A DNA stretch of 64,000 nucleotides from contig JAMAHW010000045.1 in the NCBI GenBank assembly GCA_023627715.1, forward strand, positions 62,001 to 126,000, in the 5' to 3' direction. The translations under genes were made by a program, and so were the position numbers. Position 1 is the stretch's first letter. Each line of letters begins with the position of its first letter. Positions 1-11,056 of the stretch are shown piece by piece. This stretch comes from Periconia sp. R9002. Taxonomy: Eukaryota; Ascomycota; Dothideomycetes; Pleosporales; Periconiaceae. A model generated the notes under the pieces. The model saw nothing but the letters and a program-made list of their open reading frames with translations. It had not been told where the DNA came from and did not search any database.

Positions 1-311
1 TTTGCATACCGCTTGAACTGCGCATCTTCCCAGTGGGTTTTGGGGACGATCTTGTAAAACGTGTCACTCAGGTCAGTAGCATCAAAAGGATTCGCCTGTG
101 CAATGACGGCATCCATTGGCATGCGACTGTAGTCTTTGGTGGGACTGGGCAAGTTCGGCTTGTGCTTTTTGGACTGCTTCACGGGCTCCAGATGGAACCC
201 CCCAAAGCCATTGTCTTCACTGATGGTGTCCCAATCAATCTCGCGCTTCCGCTTGGTACCTTTGGAGGTATCAGAAGTGGCGGATGCCACGGAGCTCTTT
301 TTTTGGGCCAT
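1..311 (-). CDS. 5' part of an unidentified basic protein, cut by the window edge
   Basis: An ATG at 311-309 on the minus strand opens a frame that runs 103 codons to the left edge without a stop. The first 60 or so residues are polar and lysine-rich (a KRKRE patch, then KQSKKHK), which looks like a nuclear-localisation segment. After it comes a stretch with the motif YKIVPKTHWED...RY. That pattern is weakly reminiscent of the start of fungal BAH-domain proteins, but I cannot establish this. The gene is transcribed away from the Caf120-like gene and shares a 1.7 kb intergenic region with it. Codon use is normal and there is no sign of decay. The frame is well supported; the function is unknown. 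Confidence 0.6.
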   Translation of the reverse strand, partial: MAQKKSSVASATSDTSKGTKRKREIDWDTISEDNGFGGFHLEPVKQSKKHKPNLPSPTKDYSRMPMDAVIAQANPFDATDLSDTFYKIVPKTHWEDAQFKRYA

Positions 312-1996
312 GGTGGACTTGCTGCGCGCACGATTTGCAGAGGAGAAAACTCAAGTATGCGAACGGGAGGGAGTCGGCCCGGACTAGGGTTGGGGGCGCG
401 TAGACAGGACAAAGATCAATACCGCAATGCAGGCTCGACGTAGGAAAACGAGGACATGTAGCAAGAAGCGATTCTGAGGACGCCGGGATGATGAATTGCT
501 GTTGTTGGTGGAGGGAGCGCGTCATACGCTACCTAGGTAGCGCGTCGACTCAGGTGCTGTGCCGGAGACACGTGACCATGCTGCCACCTGCCTAAAGTTG
601 CAGCTCCGACCACACATCAACATGAACATACATGTACATACTGCACTTCTCCCTGCTCAATTCCCGTGAATACAGAGGTCGATGGAGCATTTCTACGGTC
701 ACAATCTTGGAAACAGGCCCGGCAAATCAAGTTGTTCAGGTTGACATACCTACATGTTGGTACTTATGCAACTGCAGTTCAAGTCAAGTTAATGCTGTGA
801 TCCGAGCTTGGCATCGTGAGACGGGCGCAGTTGGAGCCTGAGGGGACATGGACGGTTAATGACAGCTGCAGGCGTGTCAGGGCCAAGATGCCAATGCAAG
901 AGCCGCGCGGTGTTGTCGCTGGGAGTTGAGGGATACGAATATCCCCACAAGTTCGTTTTCCTCGTGTAGCAGCAGGTCCAGCATGTTTGATGCATACATC
1001 ACTAGGAGTCTGAGAGCAGCAACGCAATGTGTACAGTAAGCCGGCTAGGGCGGATATTGATGATGGAGGGTTGACTGCAAGCGGAAGTGTAGTCGCTAAA
1101 GGCAATAGGTAATTCGCAGTTGGGGGGTTTTAGTCTACCAAGAAGAGTATGGAGTGAGTAATTGCAATATATCGGAGGTATTGTCCAGTATCCAGCACCG
1201 CCCCCGCAACTCCTGCTCGCCCAACACGGGGCCCAAGGGACGAGGCCGTATGGCATGGCGTGCTCTGGTGGTTAGTGACGCGTGGCTTGGGGACAGCTCG
1301 TGTTGCCAACATGATGCATCATCTCATGGCCTCGTTGCTGTTGTCGTAATTGTCCATCAACTAACGAACGTACTTAGCTGGTGACTTGCACCATTAAATA
1401 AGATAGACCAGCTCCCCGGCCGCGCGGTCCCGTCCTCCCCTGCTGCTACTTCTTGCTGGTACGCTGCACCACTTTTGAACACCCTCCGTGACCACTCACT
1501 TTCCCCAGAGAAGAGCCGGGGTGCCAGGAATTTTCCCGTTCGCCGCTAACCACCTCGATACAAAGGCACGACCAACAGCTTCACCTTCCACCGCTCTGTC
1601 ACTTTGGTTCTACCTCGATAACCTCACATCTACCATCTACCTACCACCTGCTATACCTACCTACCTACCTACCTACCTCCCGCCTCATCACGTCACACTT
1701 CCGCGGCGGCCCTCAGCTGCGTCCATTCGCTTCCCTGCTCCAGATTCCCGAGCCCTAAAGCTTGCCCCTGCCCTTGCATCTGCATCCATCCACCGGCGCA
1801 TCCGTGGCTTGCGTCTCTGCTCATCATTTTCACCCCCGACTCGCAAAAATAACAAAAGAAAAAAAAGACGCGGGCCGCAAGCTGTGACGGAACAAGTTTG
1901 GCAAACTCCCACCGGCGCCAGCCTCCGTGTGGCATCCAAAGTTTAATACGCAGGGAAACTACGTGGACCTGTACCACTCCAACTCCACCAACCGCA
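312..1996. other. Divergent intergenic region with a TACC microsatellite
   Basis: No supportable gene lies in these 1.7 kb. The right half is pyrimidine-rich, typical of the 5' leader of an expressed fungal gene, and holds a perfect (TACC)6 run at 1654-1677. Short open frames here, such as one from 1488, have low-complexity S/P/T-rich translations and no recognisable motif, so they are best read as leader or upstream ORFs of the gene starting at 1997. Confidence 0.5.
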
Positions 1997-4900
1997 ATGG
2001 CGCGCTCCAAAAGAGGTATGCGCATGTGCGATGACGGCTTTCCAGCTGCAACCCATCGTCCCTCCCTACAAAACAGAACACAGTTTCCTGCCCAACACCT
2101 GCTAATGCTTCTCTGCAGTCCTCTCCTTCATGACCGAGTGGGGGGGAGGCAGCAACTCTCATCGCCGTAACGCTTCTTCTGCCTCTGCTGCCGTTTCTCC
2201 AGCTCCCGCCGCCTCGCCTTCCCCAGGCCCGCCCTCCCCCTCAAAACACCAGTCAAACCCATCGAGCTTCTCCGTCTCCTCGACTGTCTACGAGGGCCAC
2301 GACTCCGCACCCTCCAACCGCCGTACCTCGACCTCGTCACGCCCCATGTCCATGATACAGACATACCAGCCGCCTGTCATGGAGGTCGGCCAGGACACAC
2401 TGCCCGAGCTACAGCGCATCTTTACCTTTCTCAACAGTCATTCCAACAAACTGTACCAGGAGGGCTACTTTCTCAAGTTTCACGACACAGACACCCGTAC
2501 GTACGAGCATTGACATTTACGCTGTGTGACACTGACTCCTGCAGGTGGCCGGCCCGCTCCCGATCGCGTATGGCAAGAATGCTTCGCCCAGCTGGTAGGC
2601 ACCATTCTATCTCTTTGGGATGCCAGCGAGCTGGACAGGGTGGGCGAGGAGGCCGAAGTCCTCCCCACTTTCATTAATCTGACGGATGCGGCAATTCACA
2701 TGGTATGAAGATTGTGGTAGCATTGTAAGCCCCGCTAATCTAGTTAGATGCCCTCGATGACGTTGAACGACGGCAAGAAGCTTGACAACATCCTGAGCAT
2801 ATCGACTGCTGCCAGCAACAAATACCTACTCCATTTTAATTCCTTTAATTCGCTCACACAATGGACCGCCGGGATCCGCCTGGCCATGTACGAACATGCG
2901 TCACTGCAGGAGGCATACACGGGTGCTCTGATTGCTGGAAAAGGCCGCCAATTGAACAATATGCGAATTCTTTTGGACAGACAGCGGTCAAAATACGAGG
3001 ATTGGGTGCGTGTGCGATTTGGCGCCGGCACACCCTGGCGCCGGTGCTGGTGTGTCGTGAATCCACCGGACGAGAAGGAATATGCCAAACAACAGAGAAA
3101 CTCGTTGAAGAAGAAGGATCTCTACAATCGCACGCCGGTCGTGCTCAAGGGCGATATGAAGTTCTATGACACCCAAAAGGTTAAGAAGAAGACACGGCCC
3201 ATTGCAACAGTCGAAGAAGCATACTCGTGTTATTCGATTTACCCACAGTCGAAGCAGCTCATTGACCAATCCACGTTGGTCAAAATCGAGGGCAAAATAA
3301 CGATACATTCCAACCCCGAAAAGGTCACGGAAGGATTCGTTTTCGTCATGCCCGAAACCCGCCCCGCCGTCTCTGGTTTCGAGATTATGCTCCAGTTCCT
3401 TTTCCCCACGTGGGACACGTTCGCACTGTACGGCCGACCCAATAAGCTAGTTGCAGATGTTTTGGACTCCCGCGGGCTGATGTTCGCCATGCCCCCCGAT
3501 CGACGATATGGATACCTGGAAATGTGGGACATTGTCGGTTTGATTCATACCGAGGGCAGCCAGTCGTGGTCAGAGCGACGATGGAGGAAGGAGTTGAAGG
3601 ATCTCACTTCGAAGCGCATTGCGACGGATCCACGCGATCGAAACGGCAGCAGACCAGGCACACGCAGGAACACTGTGAGCCGTACCAGTATGGCCCCATC
3701 GAGGACAGGGACTCTTCGATTCGCCGACGAAGGATCTGCACACTCACAGCCTTCCACCCGCCAAACTTCTCCCACGCGGATCGGTGATGCTGAGCCCAAG
3801 CCGCCAGCCCGTGTAGATTCTGCTCCCCCAGCTGTTGCCTTGTACAATTCTCGTCACCAGCGTTCAGTATCCGAGCAGGTCAATGGATACAAGCCATATC
3901 CCTCCCGCCTTTCGCAATCTCACGACGCTGGTAATTATCCACCGGCACCCCCTCCCCATGGGAAGCAAGAAGGCTACGAGACTCCAGACAGTCAGCCGCC
4001 TAGTCCAGACAACCGGACCTTCCCAGATTTGCAGGCCGCACCCTCGGTGCCGCCGCATGGCTATGTTGAGACGCCGCCTACGTTTACCCATGCACCCGGC
4101 CAAAAGCCGCCGATCCCAGTACAGAATCCCACTACAATGAAGCCCAACGCTCACATGGATCATGCCACACTCGATCAATTGGCCGATGCGACCAACACCC
4201 CCCTCCCACCCGGGGTTGCGGCTGCGGGAGCAGCTGCAGCATGGAAGAGCCGAGAGAATCTCAACGGTAGGAGGGGCGGTGAAGTCGAGCAGAATGGCAG
4301 CCATAATCATCTCAACGCTAACCATCAAGGATACTCAGGAAATCCTCACAGTGGCAACCGCCTATCCACAATCCCAGCGTCGCCGTATATTGAGCAAGAT
4401 CAATTTGTAGACTCGCCAACGTCCTATCAGCCTGCACCCCCTGCTGTGCCGGAGCACGCAGAGATGCCGCCGCTTCATCAGCATTCCAGTCAAGGTTCAG
4501 TCGAGCAAATGCCTCCTGGTACTGGCGGCGGCCAGGTTCATCGTAAGCCATTACCAGGTCGGTCTTCACTGTCCCTCCGACGGGATGATTCCCAATCCAC
4601 CCACTCGGCAACCAGCTCAAGTCTTCGCAGTTTACGAAACGACATAATCGATCCCGAAGCCCTCGACCGTTTTACCCAGGCCAATAGAACAGGAAGCCTT
4701 GCCAGTAGCAGATACAGTCGCGACGATGCCATGTCTACCTCTACCCCTGATTATGCAAGTATAGCCGAGGAGGAACCGGAGCCTACGCCCAGACCTACTG
4801 CACGACGTCCAGATCGACCGCGCAGTGGTATGCTAAAGGTTGTGGGAAATCCTGATGCGGGCCGCAAACCAGAGGTAGCGTTCGGAAACCTTTCGTTGAA

Positions 4901-6074
4901 TCCTGAACCGGAACCTACTTCAGAGCTAGCATCGGAATACCCCACAATAGATTTTGGTCCGACGTATTGGATGGACCCTCTTGCCAAAACCCCAGGCCCT
5001 AGCAATGATGCAGAAGCCGCTTCGGCCGATAACCGCCTTTCGCAATCCCGCGAGAACCTGGCGGCCTCATCTAACGAGCAGAAACGCATGTCTTATTCTG
5101 GTAGGACAACCCCGATCATGTCAAATCATATGCGAACGTCCTCGGCCTCGCCCCAACTGTCCGACACCCGAAGCATGGCCTGGCAGCCTGGATTGACGAG
5201 CCAGCCACATCACGACAGGCAGAAGCTTGATGCGGAAGAGTGGGTGGCAAAGCGTGCTAGCTCTGGTCAGTCGCGAACACCACCTGCGTTTACTCATGGG
5301 AGAAGTACCTCGCATACCCCACCACCGCTGGGTCGCGCGTATTCTGGAGACTGGACTCATTTGCAACGCGCACAGGCAGAGCCGGCGCGACCACCAAGCC
5401 GACCTCTTTCAAGACCGCTTTCGCGAGGCGCCGACCGCTTGCTTGACCAACGCCCGACAGCACTTTCTGCTCGCGAGCAGGAGCAGGTCGCTCGAATCAC
5501 CAATACACCTCTCATCAACCTTTCCAAGAATCCAAAGCAAGAGCAAAAGCCGTCTTCAGCAGGTCTAGCTGCTTACATTGACCAGCGAGAAAAGGACAAA
5601 GCGGCAGCTAAGTCCAACCGCAGCACAATGGCAATGCAGGCGGAGATTGACCGTCGTATGATGGCGGCACAACAACGTCAGATGGTGGAAATGCAACAAA
5701 TGAATCAGCAGATATCATCCACACCTGGCGGCTATGCACCGTCAGTGATGGGAGCACCGTCCATGATGGGCACACCCTCGATGATGGGCGCATCTCCCAT
5801 GATGGGAACACCTCCAGCGTACTCACCGGGGTATGCCTACTCCACTACGCCAACCCAAATGCCCCACATGTATGCTCAGCAGGGATATTTTGCCCAGCCA
5901 AGTATGTCGCCGGGTATGCAGCAGGGTTGGACCGGACAACAGCAGATGCAGAATCAATATTATGGCCAGCAGCAGCAGCAAGCTCCTACGCAAGCATACG
6001 GAGCGAGCTTTGACCAGGCTCAGGCAGCCGCACGTTATGCACACCAGCAACAACAGCAACAGTATCGAAGATAA
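1997..6074 (+). CDS. PH-domain protein of the Caf120/Skg3 family
   Basis: Four exons (1997-2015, 2119-2496, 2545-2702, 2748-6074) encode 1293 aa. The 19-nt first exon (MARSKR) is needed to reach the conserved start; it splices to give VLSFMTEW. An S/P-rich leader is followed by a helical segment (about 95-185) and a PH-like region (about 280-420) with motifs VVLKGDMKFYD, EEAYSCYSIYP and GFEIMLQFLFPTWDTFALYG. The C-terminal two thirds are disordered, S/P-rich and end in M/Q/Y-rich low-complexity sequence. In yeast this family includes Caf120, linked to CCR4-NOT, and the bud-neck protein Skg3. The N-terminal architecture supports the family; the cellular role is inferred. The single long exon 4 opens with an ATG at 2748, so a naive call would start there and lose 185 residues. 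Confidence 0.85.
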
Positions 6075-7377
6075 AGATGACGCTTAGTTGGAATGGGTGT
6101 ACTATGGAAACAGGGCTACAGCCCGGGATCGATTACGAATTGAAATGAATTATGTTGATTGTCTCTTATTGTGATTGTGGCAGACGCACTTTGGGAAGTT
6201 TTGCATATGGTTTTTTCGTAGAGGAAAAAAATTTGGGAGCATCTTTTCTTTTTGCATTGCATACGAATTTGGTTGGAGGGATTACATGATTCTCATACTC
6301 AAGCAAAAAAATAGGATGTCGCATGCATTTTTTGAATCTAAAGAGGCTCGGTAGATGTGTTTGTGGACAAATGAACATAGTGGGTGCTTACTCATCTGTG
6401 TCTATTGGGCCTCTCAAATAAACGCACACTATTTGGTCCTCTACAATGCATTGCACTTCGCTTACATCCAGCCTGTCCATGTGTCTCTCTTCCCTTTGAA
6501 TTGCCTTCCCCCAGCCTTGTTTCTTCACCTCTACCTATCAATTGGTCGGAGCCCTGTCACGTGATTAGGTCTTTCACTGTTCGTCTCATGGGTTTGGAAG
6601 CGAAATGTATCTGTAGGGCATTGCACGGCGATGGTGGGTTTGTTGTGGAGCGTTAATCGTGGCGTTGAGAACAATATGTAAAAGGAAGTGGACTACAGGT
6701 GTGAGAGGTGGGTGTAATCCAGCTCAAACGATGGCTACACAGAGTAAGAGAAGGTGAGAGCACAAATCATAGAGAGTCGACACGAACGGATTGAGGACAA
6801 GTTTGGAAAAGCAAATCACTAGGTATACGCACGGTGCTAATCAGATGTGACACCACACATGATGGGTGACTCAAGGAACATTGAAAGAGGAGGTGAGAGC
6901 ACATGAGCGTCCAACTTTGGTTCTATCTCAATCATATGATCTTGTACGTTTGCTACAAGCACTGCCCATGCAGGGCATACATATATGGTCTCACTCACCT
7001 GATCTCACTTGTAGGAACACAGACTACTACCTTCGATCACTTACCTACCTACCTAGGTATATCAAAAAAAAAAATCTTGACGCACGTGAATTCAATTACA
7101 TATACAAGTTGTAGAAAGCTGCCAGGAGAGGCTTAGCGTTAGTTTTTCGAGGAAGAATCACTTGTGAAGGACGGTGTTGGTAGCTTTCTTTTACCTCAAG
7201 CTCTTTTGCTGCCTGGAGGTTGAGGGGTATAGTTGTTTCGGGGCCGGGAGGGCGTACATATATAAGACAGCTTCCTCCGCGATTTGTTCCCCTCTTCACC
7301 TACCTCTCGCTGCCTCACCTCTTTTCCTCATCGGTCTCTAAACCACCACGCAACCCTTCAGTCCACACGTTGAGACC
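6075..7377. other. Intergenic region, no gene seen
   Basis: This is the 3' flank of the PH-domain gene followed by the 5' flank of the coiled-coil gene. It holds A/T runs after 6200 and an ACCT-type repeat with a palindromic ACCTAGGT near 7040-7057. A TATA-like TATATAAG near 7258 lies about 120 bp before the next start codon. I saw no coding motif on either strand. Confidence 0.45.
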
Positions 7378-8175
7378 ATGAACTGCAACATGGAGAGTGA
7401 GGGCACCAAGGCTCACGATCACATCAAGACAGGGCAATCTCGACCACCTAACCGCAACGGCGAACGTGTCAGTGCAGTACAGTGTGATGGCAACGGCACG
7501 GCTTCCGGTGTTTCTCTAAAGGCAGTCGATCTTCTCCAACGCCTTGGAATCGGGGATCAAATCTCCAACGATGATCTAAAGGCAACTTCCGAAGCAATAA
7601 AAGTCATGTTCGCCCTCACGGAGCCGCCCTCTGAGCATCTCATCAAGCTCATGAGCGCCCACACCCAGGCAACGGGAGACCACTACATGAGCTTAGACGC
7701 CTTCCAGCACTTTGTCAAAGAACACCGCTTGTGCGCGAACACAACAGCAATTACCCACAAGGGAAGCAAGATCGACGACAGTGATCTTGAGTCGCAATTG
7801 CGCAAACTCACCGAGTTAAACAACGAGCTCAAAGACGAAATCCGCCAAACTGAGGCCGTGTCCGCGATCCGGCATTACTGCAACTTATTCGACACGGAGA
7901 AAACAGACAAAAAGATAGAGACCAAGATTCAGCAGTTGGAACGTATGGAGAAACGTCGCCAACATGAGCTCGACTATCCCTCGGTCCCTCGATCCGTCGA
8001 GGAGACCGCGCGGCTCAGGAAGCGGTCCGAAGACCTGACTGCGATAGGTGCCCCCACTATACGCTTCTACCGCGAAACGATTGCCAAAGAGAAAGCCGAC
8101 CGGGATCTCAACGCTAAGATTCAAGAGGTGGACAAGTGGTACAAACTCTTTGAACAAGGAATTCGAGCATCTTGA
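7378..8175 (+). CDS. Coiled-coil protein of unknown function
   Basis: A single open frame of 265 aa starts at the first ATG after a TATA-like box. Residues 1-45 are polar, and 45-125 form a predicted globular helical region. From about 135 the protein is strongly charged and helical with degenerate repeats: the pattern DxxLxxKIQxxxxxYKLF and PxSxEETARLRK recurs. I do not recognise a named family. The frame ends abruptly in QGIRAS, while the repeat pattern continues at once in another frame (see the tail at 8176-8464), so the present stop probably follows a frameshift. The intact part may still be expressed as a shortened protein. Confidence 0.55.
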   Translation: MNCNMESEGTKAHDHIKTGQSRPPNRNGERVSAVQCDGNGTASGVSLKAVDLLQRLGIGDQISNDDLKATSEAIKVMFALTEPPSEHLIKLMSAHTQATGDHYMSLDAFQHFVKEHRLCANTTAITHKGSKIDDSDLESQLRKLTELNNELKDEIRQTEAVSAIRHYCNLFDTEKTDKKIETKIQQLERMEKRRQHELDYPSVPRSVEETARLRKRSEDLTAIGAPTIRFYRETIAKEKADRDLNAKIQEVDKWYKLFEQGIRAS

Positions 8176-8464
8176 GGCTCCTCAATCCGCTGAGGAGACG
8201 GCGCAGCTCAAGAAACAGCTCGAAGAGCACAAGGTGGACTTGATACATAAAGTACGCCAGTTGGAGCTTTAGTTCGAGGATGAGACGGATAGGAAGCTTG
8301 CGGTCAAGATGGAGGAGTTGGGATGGATCTATAAATTTCATGCCCGTGATTTGAAAGATCCCAAGGTCGCTGGGAACGCTGAGGAGGCGGCACGGGTTGA
8401 GAAAAAGTTCCATGAGGTCAAGATGAAGTTCGTCGCTGAGATATGCCGGGAGTGTGGTGTTTAA
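8176..8464 (+). pseudogene. Out-of-frame, stop-containing tail of the coiled-coil gene
   Basis: In the +2 frame relative to the upstream ORF, translation gives EFEHLEAPQSAEETAQLKK and, after one TAG at 8270-8272, EDETDRKLAVKMEELG and DPKVAGNAEEAARVEKKF, ending at TAA 8462-8464. These match the upstream repeats (KADRDLNAKIQEVDKWYKLF and SVEETARLRK), so this is the former C-terminus of the same protein. No plausible GT-AG intron would restore the frame near 8150-8170. It has one frameshift and one stop and is otherwise well preserved, which suggests recent loss or a strain-specific truncation. Confidence 0.6.
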
Positions 8465-9182
8465 ATTCAGATAGGGGAGAGGAGGTCGACAAGAGCATGG
8501 GTGATAGCTCTCAGCTAGCTCTCTCTCTCCCTCGGTTTGCGACCGTCATGTTCGTACCGGCAAATAGTCTGATTCGGGAATAGCAAGCAAGTGCATCGGC
8601 ATCACACACTAGATATGGGGGACCTCGGATCAGTAATGGCATCACGATATTCAACATTTGCGTTTTGAGGAGAGCATCACGGGAACGGTATCCATAGGTA
8701 CATAGTCTTGATACCATACCCACAAATCAATGATCAAACTTGACTGTTCAACAAGATTTACATCGCGTGTGCTGTGCAGGGTTGTAGGCCATCTACTCTG
8801 TAAGTAGTTTTCCACACCAATACTTGAACATACCTCCATAGACTCTCCCGAATAACCTTAGTGCTGGTTACTCATTGATACGCTCACACGTGCCTTCTCG
8901 AAGCACTTCACAGTGTCTCACAGATCAAATCTCAGAAACCTTCGTCAACTGTTCATTTGGCGATAGGCAAGTGTCTTCAATATTGGAATGTCTCTTCAAT
9001 TCATCTCACACGTCATTTGCCAGTAGGGTGGGAGGAACGAACAGGCATCACGTTTCCCGCAGGCAACCAATCAGCGCTCGAGAAGCCCGCACCAAGATTC
9101 TGCCAAGATGACTACGGCGGCGAGGGTCATCCCAACAATACATCCACACAAGCACTGAATTAAGTAGTGACTAAAAGTGTCC
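8465..9182. other. Intergenic region, no gene seen
   Basis: No open frame here has a recognisable motif. It contains the 3' flank of the broken coiled-coil gene and the promoter of the F-box gene. A frame reading into the F-box gene from 9177 begins with GTG and adds only two residues, so it was not used. Confidence 0.4.
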
Positions 9183-10642
9183 ATGGACTGCATTTCCAGC
9201 CTGCCTGAGGAAGTTCTCAGTCAAATCATCTCTCTATTTAAGCACGAGCGATATTCACTTCTCCAACTTGCCCTGGTCTCGCGCCGCTTCCACAGCACGA
9301 CCTGCGCCTCTCTGTTTCGGCACGTCGAGATCGAACCACTCTCGGACGAAAATAGTTCCAGAAAAACCAGCATCACCATCTCAGCTCATAGGCAGGATCT
9401 CCTCCAACGAAGTCTGCGCGAAACCCCAAGCCTCTGCAGCTATGTCCAGAGTTGCGGGCCCGTGGAAGTTCAAAATCGTGTCCGCGAAGATGACGGAAAC
9501 TCACGCGACCTCGGATGGACCGACTGGAAATTGCAGTATTGCGCTACATCGGAAACTCTTGATATCTTGGGGCAGTATCCTAATCTCAAGGAGATATGGG
9601 TTGTCCCCGTGACTGGAAAGGACGCATCGAAAGCATGCACACGCCCGCTCTTCACAGCTCCGGAACTACAAGGGGTGAAGACGGTAACAATGGACCATGC
9701 ACGTTCCGTCGCCGTGGATTGTTTGCTGCTTCCCAAATTGAACAGTCTATCACTTCGCTCCTTGACCCTTCCACACCTACCGGCGCCCAATTATTGGAAC
9801 GGAAAGACATCAACACTGAAGAAACTCGCTATCGAACGCTACACATCCGACGTCTACATAGACGCTATCCAACACATTTTATGCATGTGCCCTCACCTCC
9901 AATATTTCAAATTCAACGGTGGCCTGGGTCTTATAAGCGGCGATGCTCTGCCAGGGATACCAGGTGTGGACTTGCCGGTGATGCGTTACTACGAGCTTTC
10001 GACAAAGGGAATTCAAAATGCGTTAGATCAAGTCCGCACCACTCTCCAGGTCCTTGACCTGCGCATCCCTTCCGAATTGATAAGCGAGGCAGAAGGCTAC
10101 CCGATCAATCTGTCTAGTTTCCACGCCTTGAAACGGGTGAGGATCTCCTCGCTGATGTTGATCGACATGGTATCGTATCCCGCCTATGAACGCGATAAAA
10201 CTAAACTCTACCGTATAATACCCCCTAACATTCAATCCCTCCACGTAAGTCCCCCTCCTCCCTAATCCCCATCCTAATCCGATCCCAACCCCCATACCCA
10301 CCCCGCTCCACCACCTCACATTTCCACTAACCAACACAGATCGATTTTTTCCCCGACACTGGCGTAGCATGGAATTTCTGGATGGAGCCGCACTTCTCCC
10401 GCCAGCCCCTCTCTACCGTCAACGCTCCCCGCGAACGCCTTGAATGGATACTGCAATTCCCCCTTCACAAGCCTACGTCATTTCCGTTCCTCACTCGGCT
10501 CCATCTTCGTGATGATGAATACCCTCGGCGAGCCGACCTCTCGCAGTTGTTAGTAGAATGTCCGGTGCCCAACGATATGCGGGATCAATTCGAGAACGCG
10601 GGCATTGAGATTTCAATAGGAGTTTTGGTCATGATTTCGTGA
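9183..10642 (+). CDS. F-box protein
   Basis: Two exons (9183-10244, 10340-10642; intron 95 nt, GTAAGT...ACAG) encode 454 aa. The N-terminus is a clear F-box (SLPEEVLSQIISLF, then LALVSRRFHSTTC at about 26-40). After it comes a leucine-rich region resembling degenerate LRRs (LNSLSLRSLTLPHLP). F-box proteins bind Skp1 and bring substrates to the SCF ubiquitin ligase; the C-terminal region selects the target, which is unknown here. The start is the ATG at 9183, which places the F-box at the very N-terminus as is usual in fungal F-box/LRR proteins. Exon 2 is in phase and keeps the leucine pattern (FPFLTRLHLRDDE). Confidence 0.85.
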
Positions 10643-11056
10643 GATTTGATCCGGGAGACGCCGCGAAGTATTCGGTGAAGGAACGAGTGAGCATATAGGT
10701 GGTTATCGTATGTAGTTTATGAGTCTCTTGTAGACACATCGCAACGTGTTCTTGACATAAAGGGGGACGGCTGACTACAAGCTTCGACCTCGACGTCTCC
10801 ACATGACATCGATGTTGGAACCGCTATGCTCGGGCTAGTCCTAGGGTATTGAGGGTGGCTAGACGTGATTTGATAGGCCAATGTGATGCAGGGCGCTACA
10901 TTTGGTAAGATTTAGTTATATCACCTTTAGTGTTAAACTATTCTTGTTCTAAGGGTTATATACTGCTATCTCTAGTAAGTAGATCCCTATGCTACTGTAG
11001 TGCATGTACAAGCAAATATATCAATACCCTATGACGTCGCTGTGCCACCTCTACAT
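10643..11056. other. Convergent 3' intergenic region
   Basis: This is the space between the convergent F-box and MFS genes. It becomes A/T-rich after 10,900, as expected for 3' ends. No gene or repeat was recognised. Confidence 0.4.

Noticed and set aside
1488..1946. 152-codon plus-strand frame before the PH-domain gene
   Set aside because: Low-complexity P/S/T-rich translation over a pyrimidine-rich leader, no motif; more likely 5' leader sequence.
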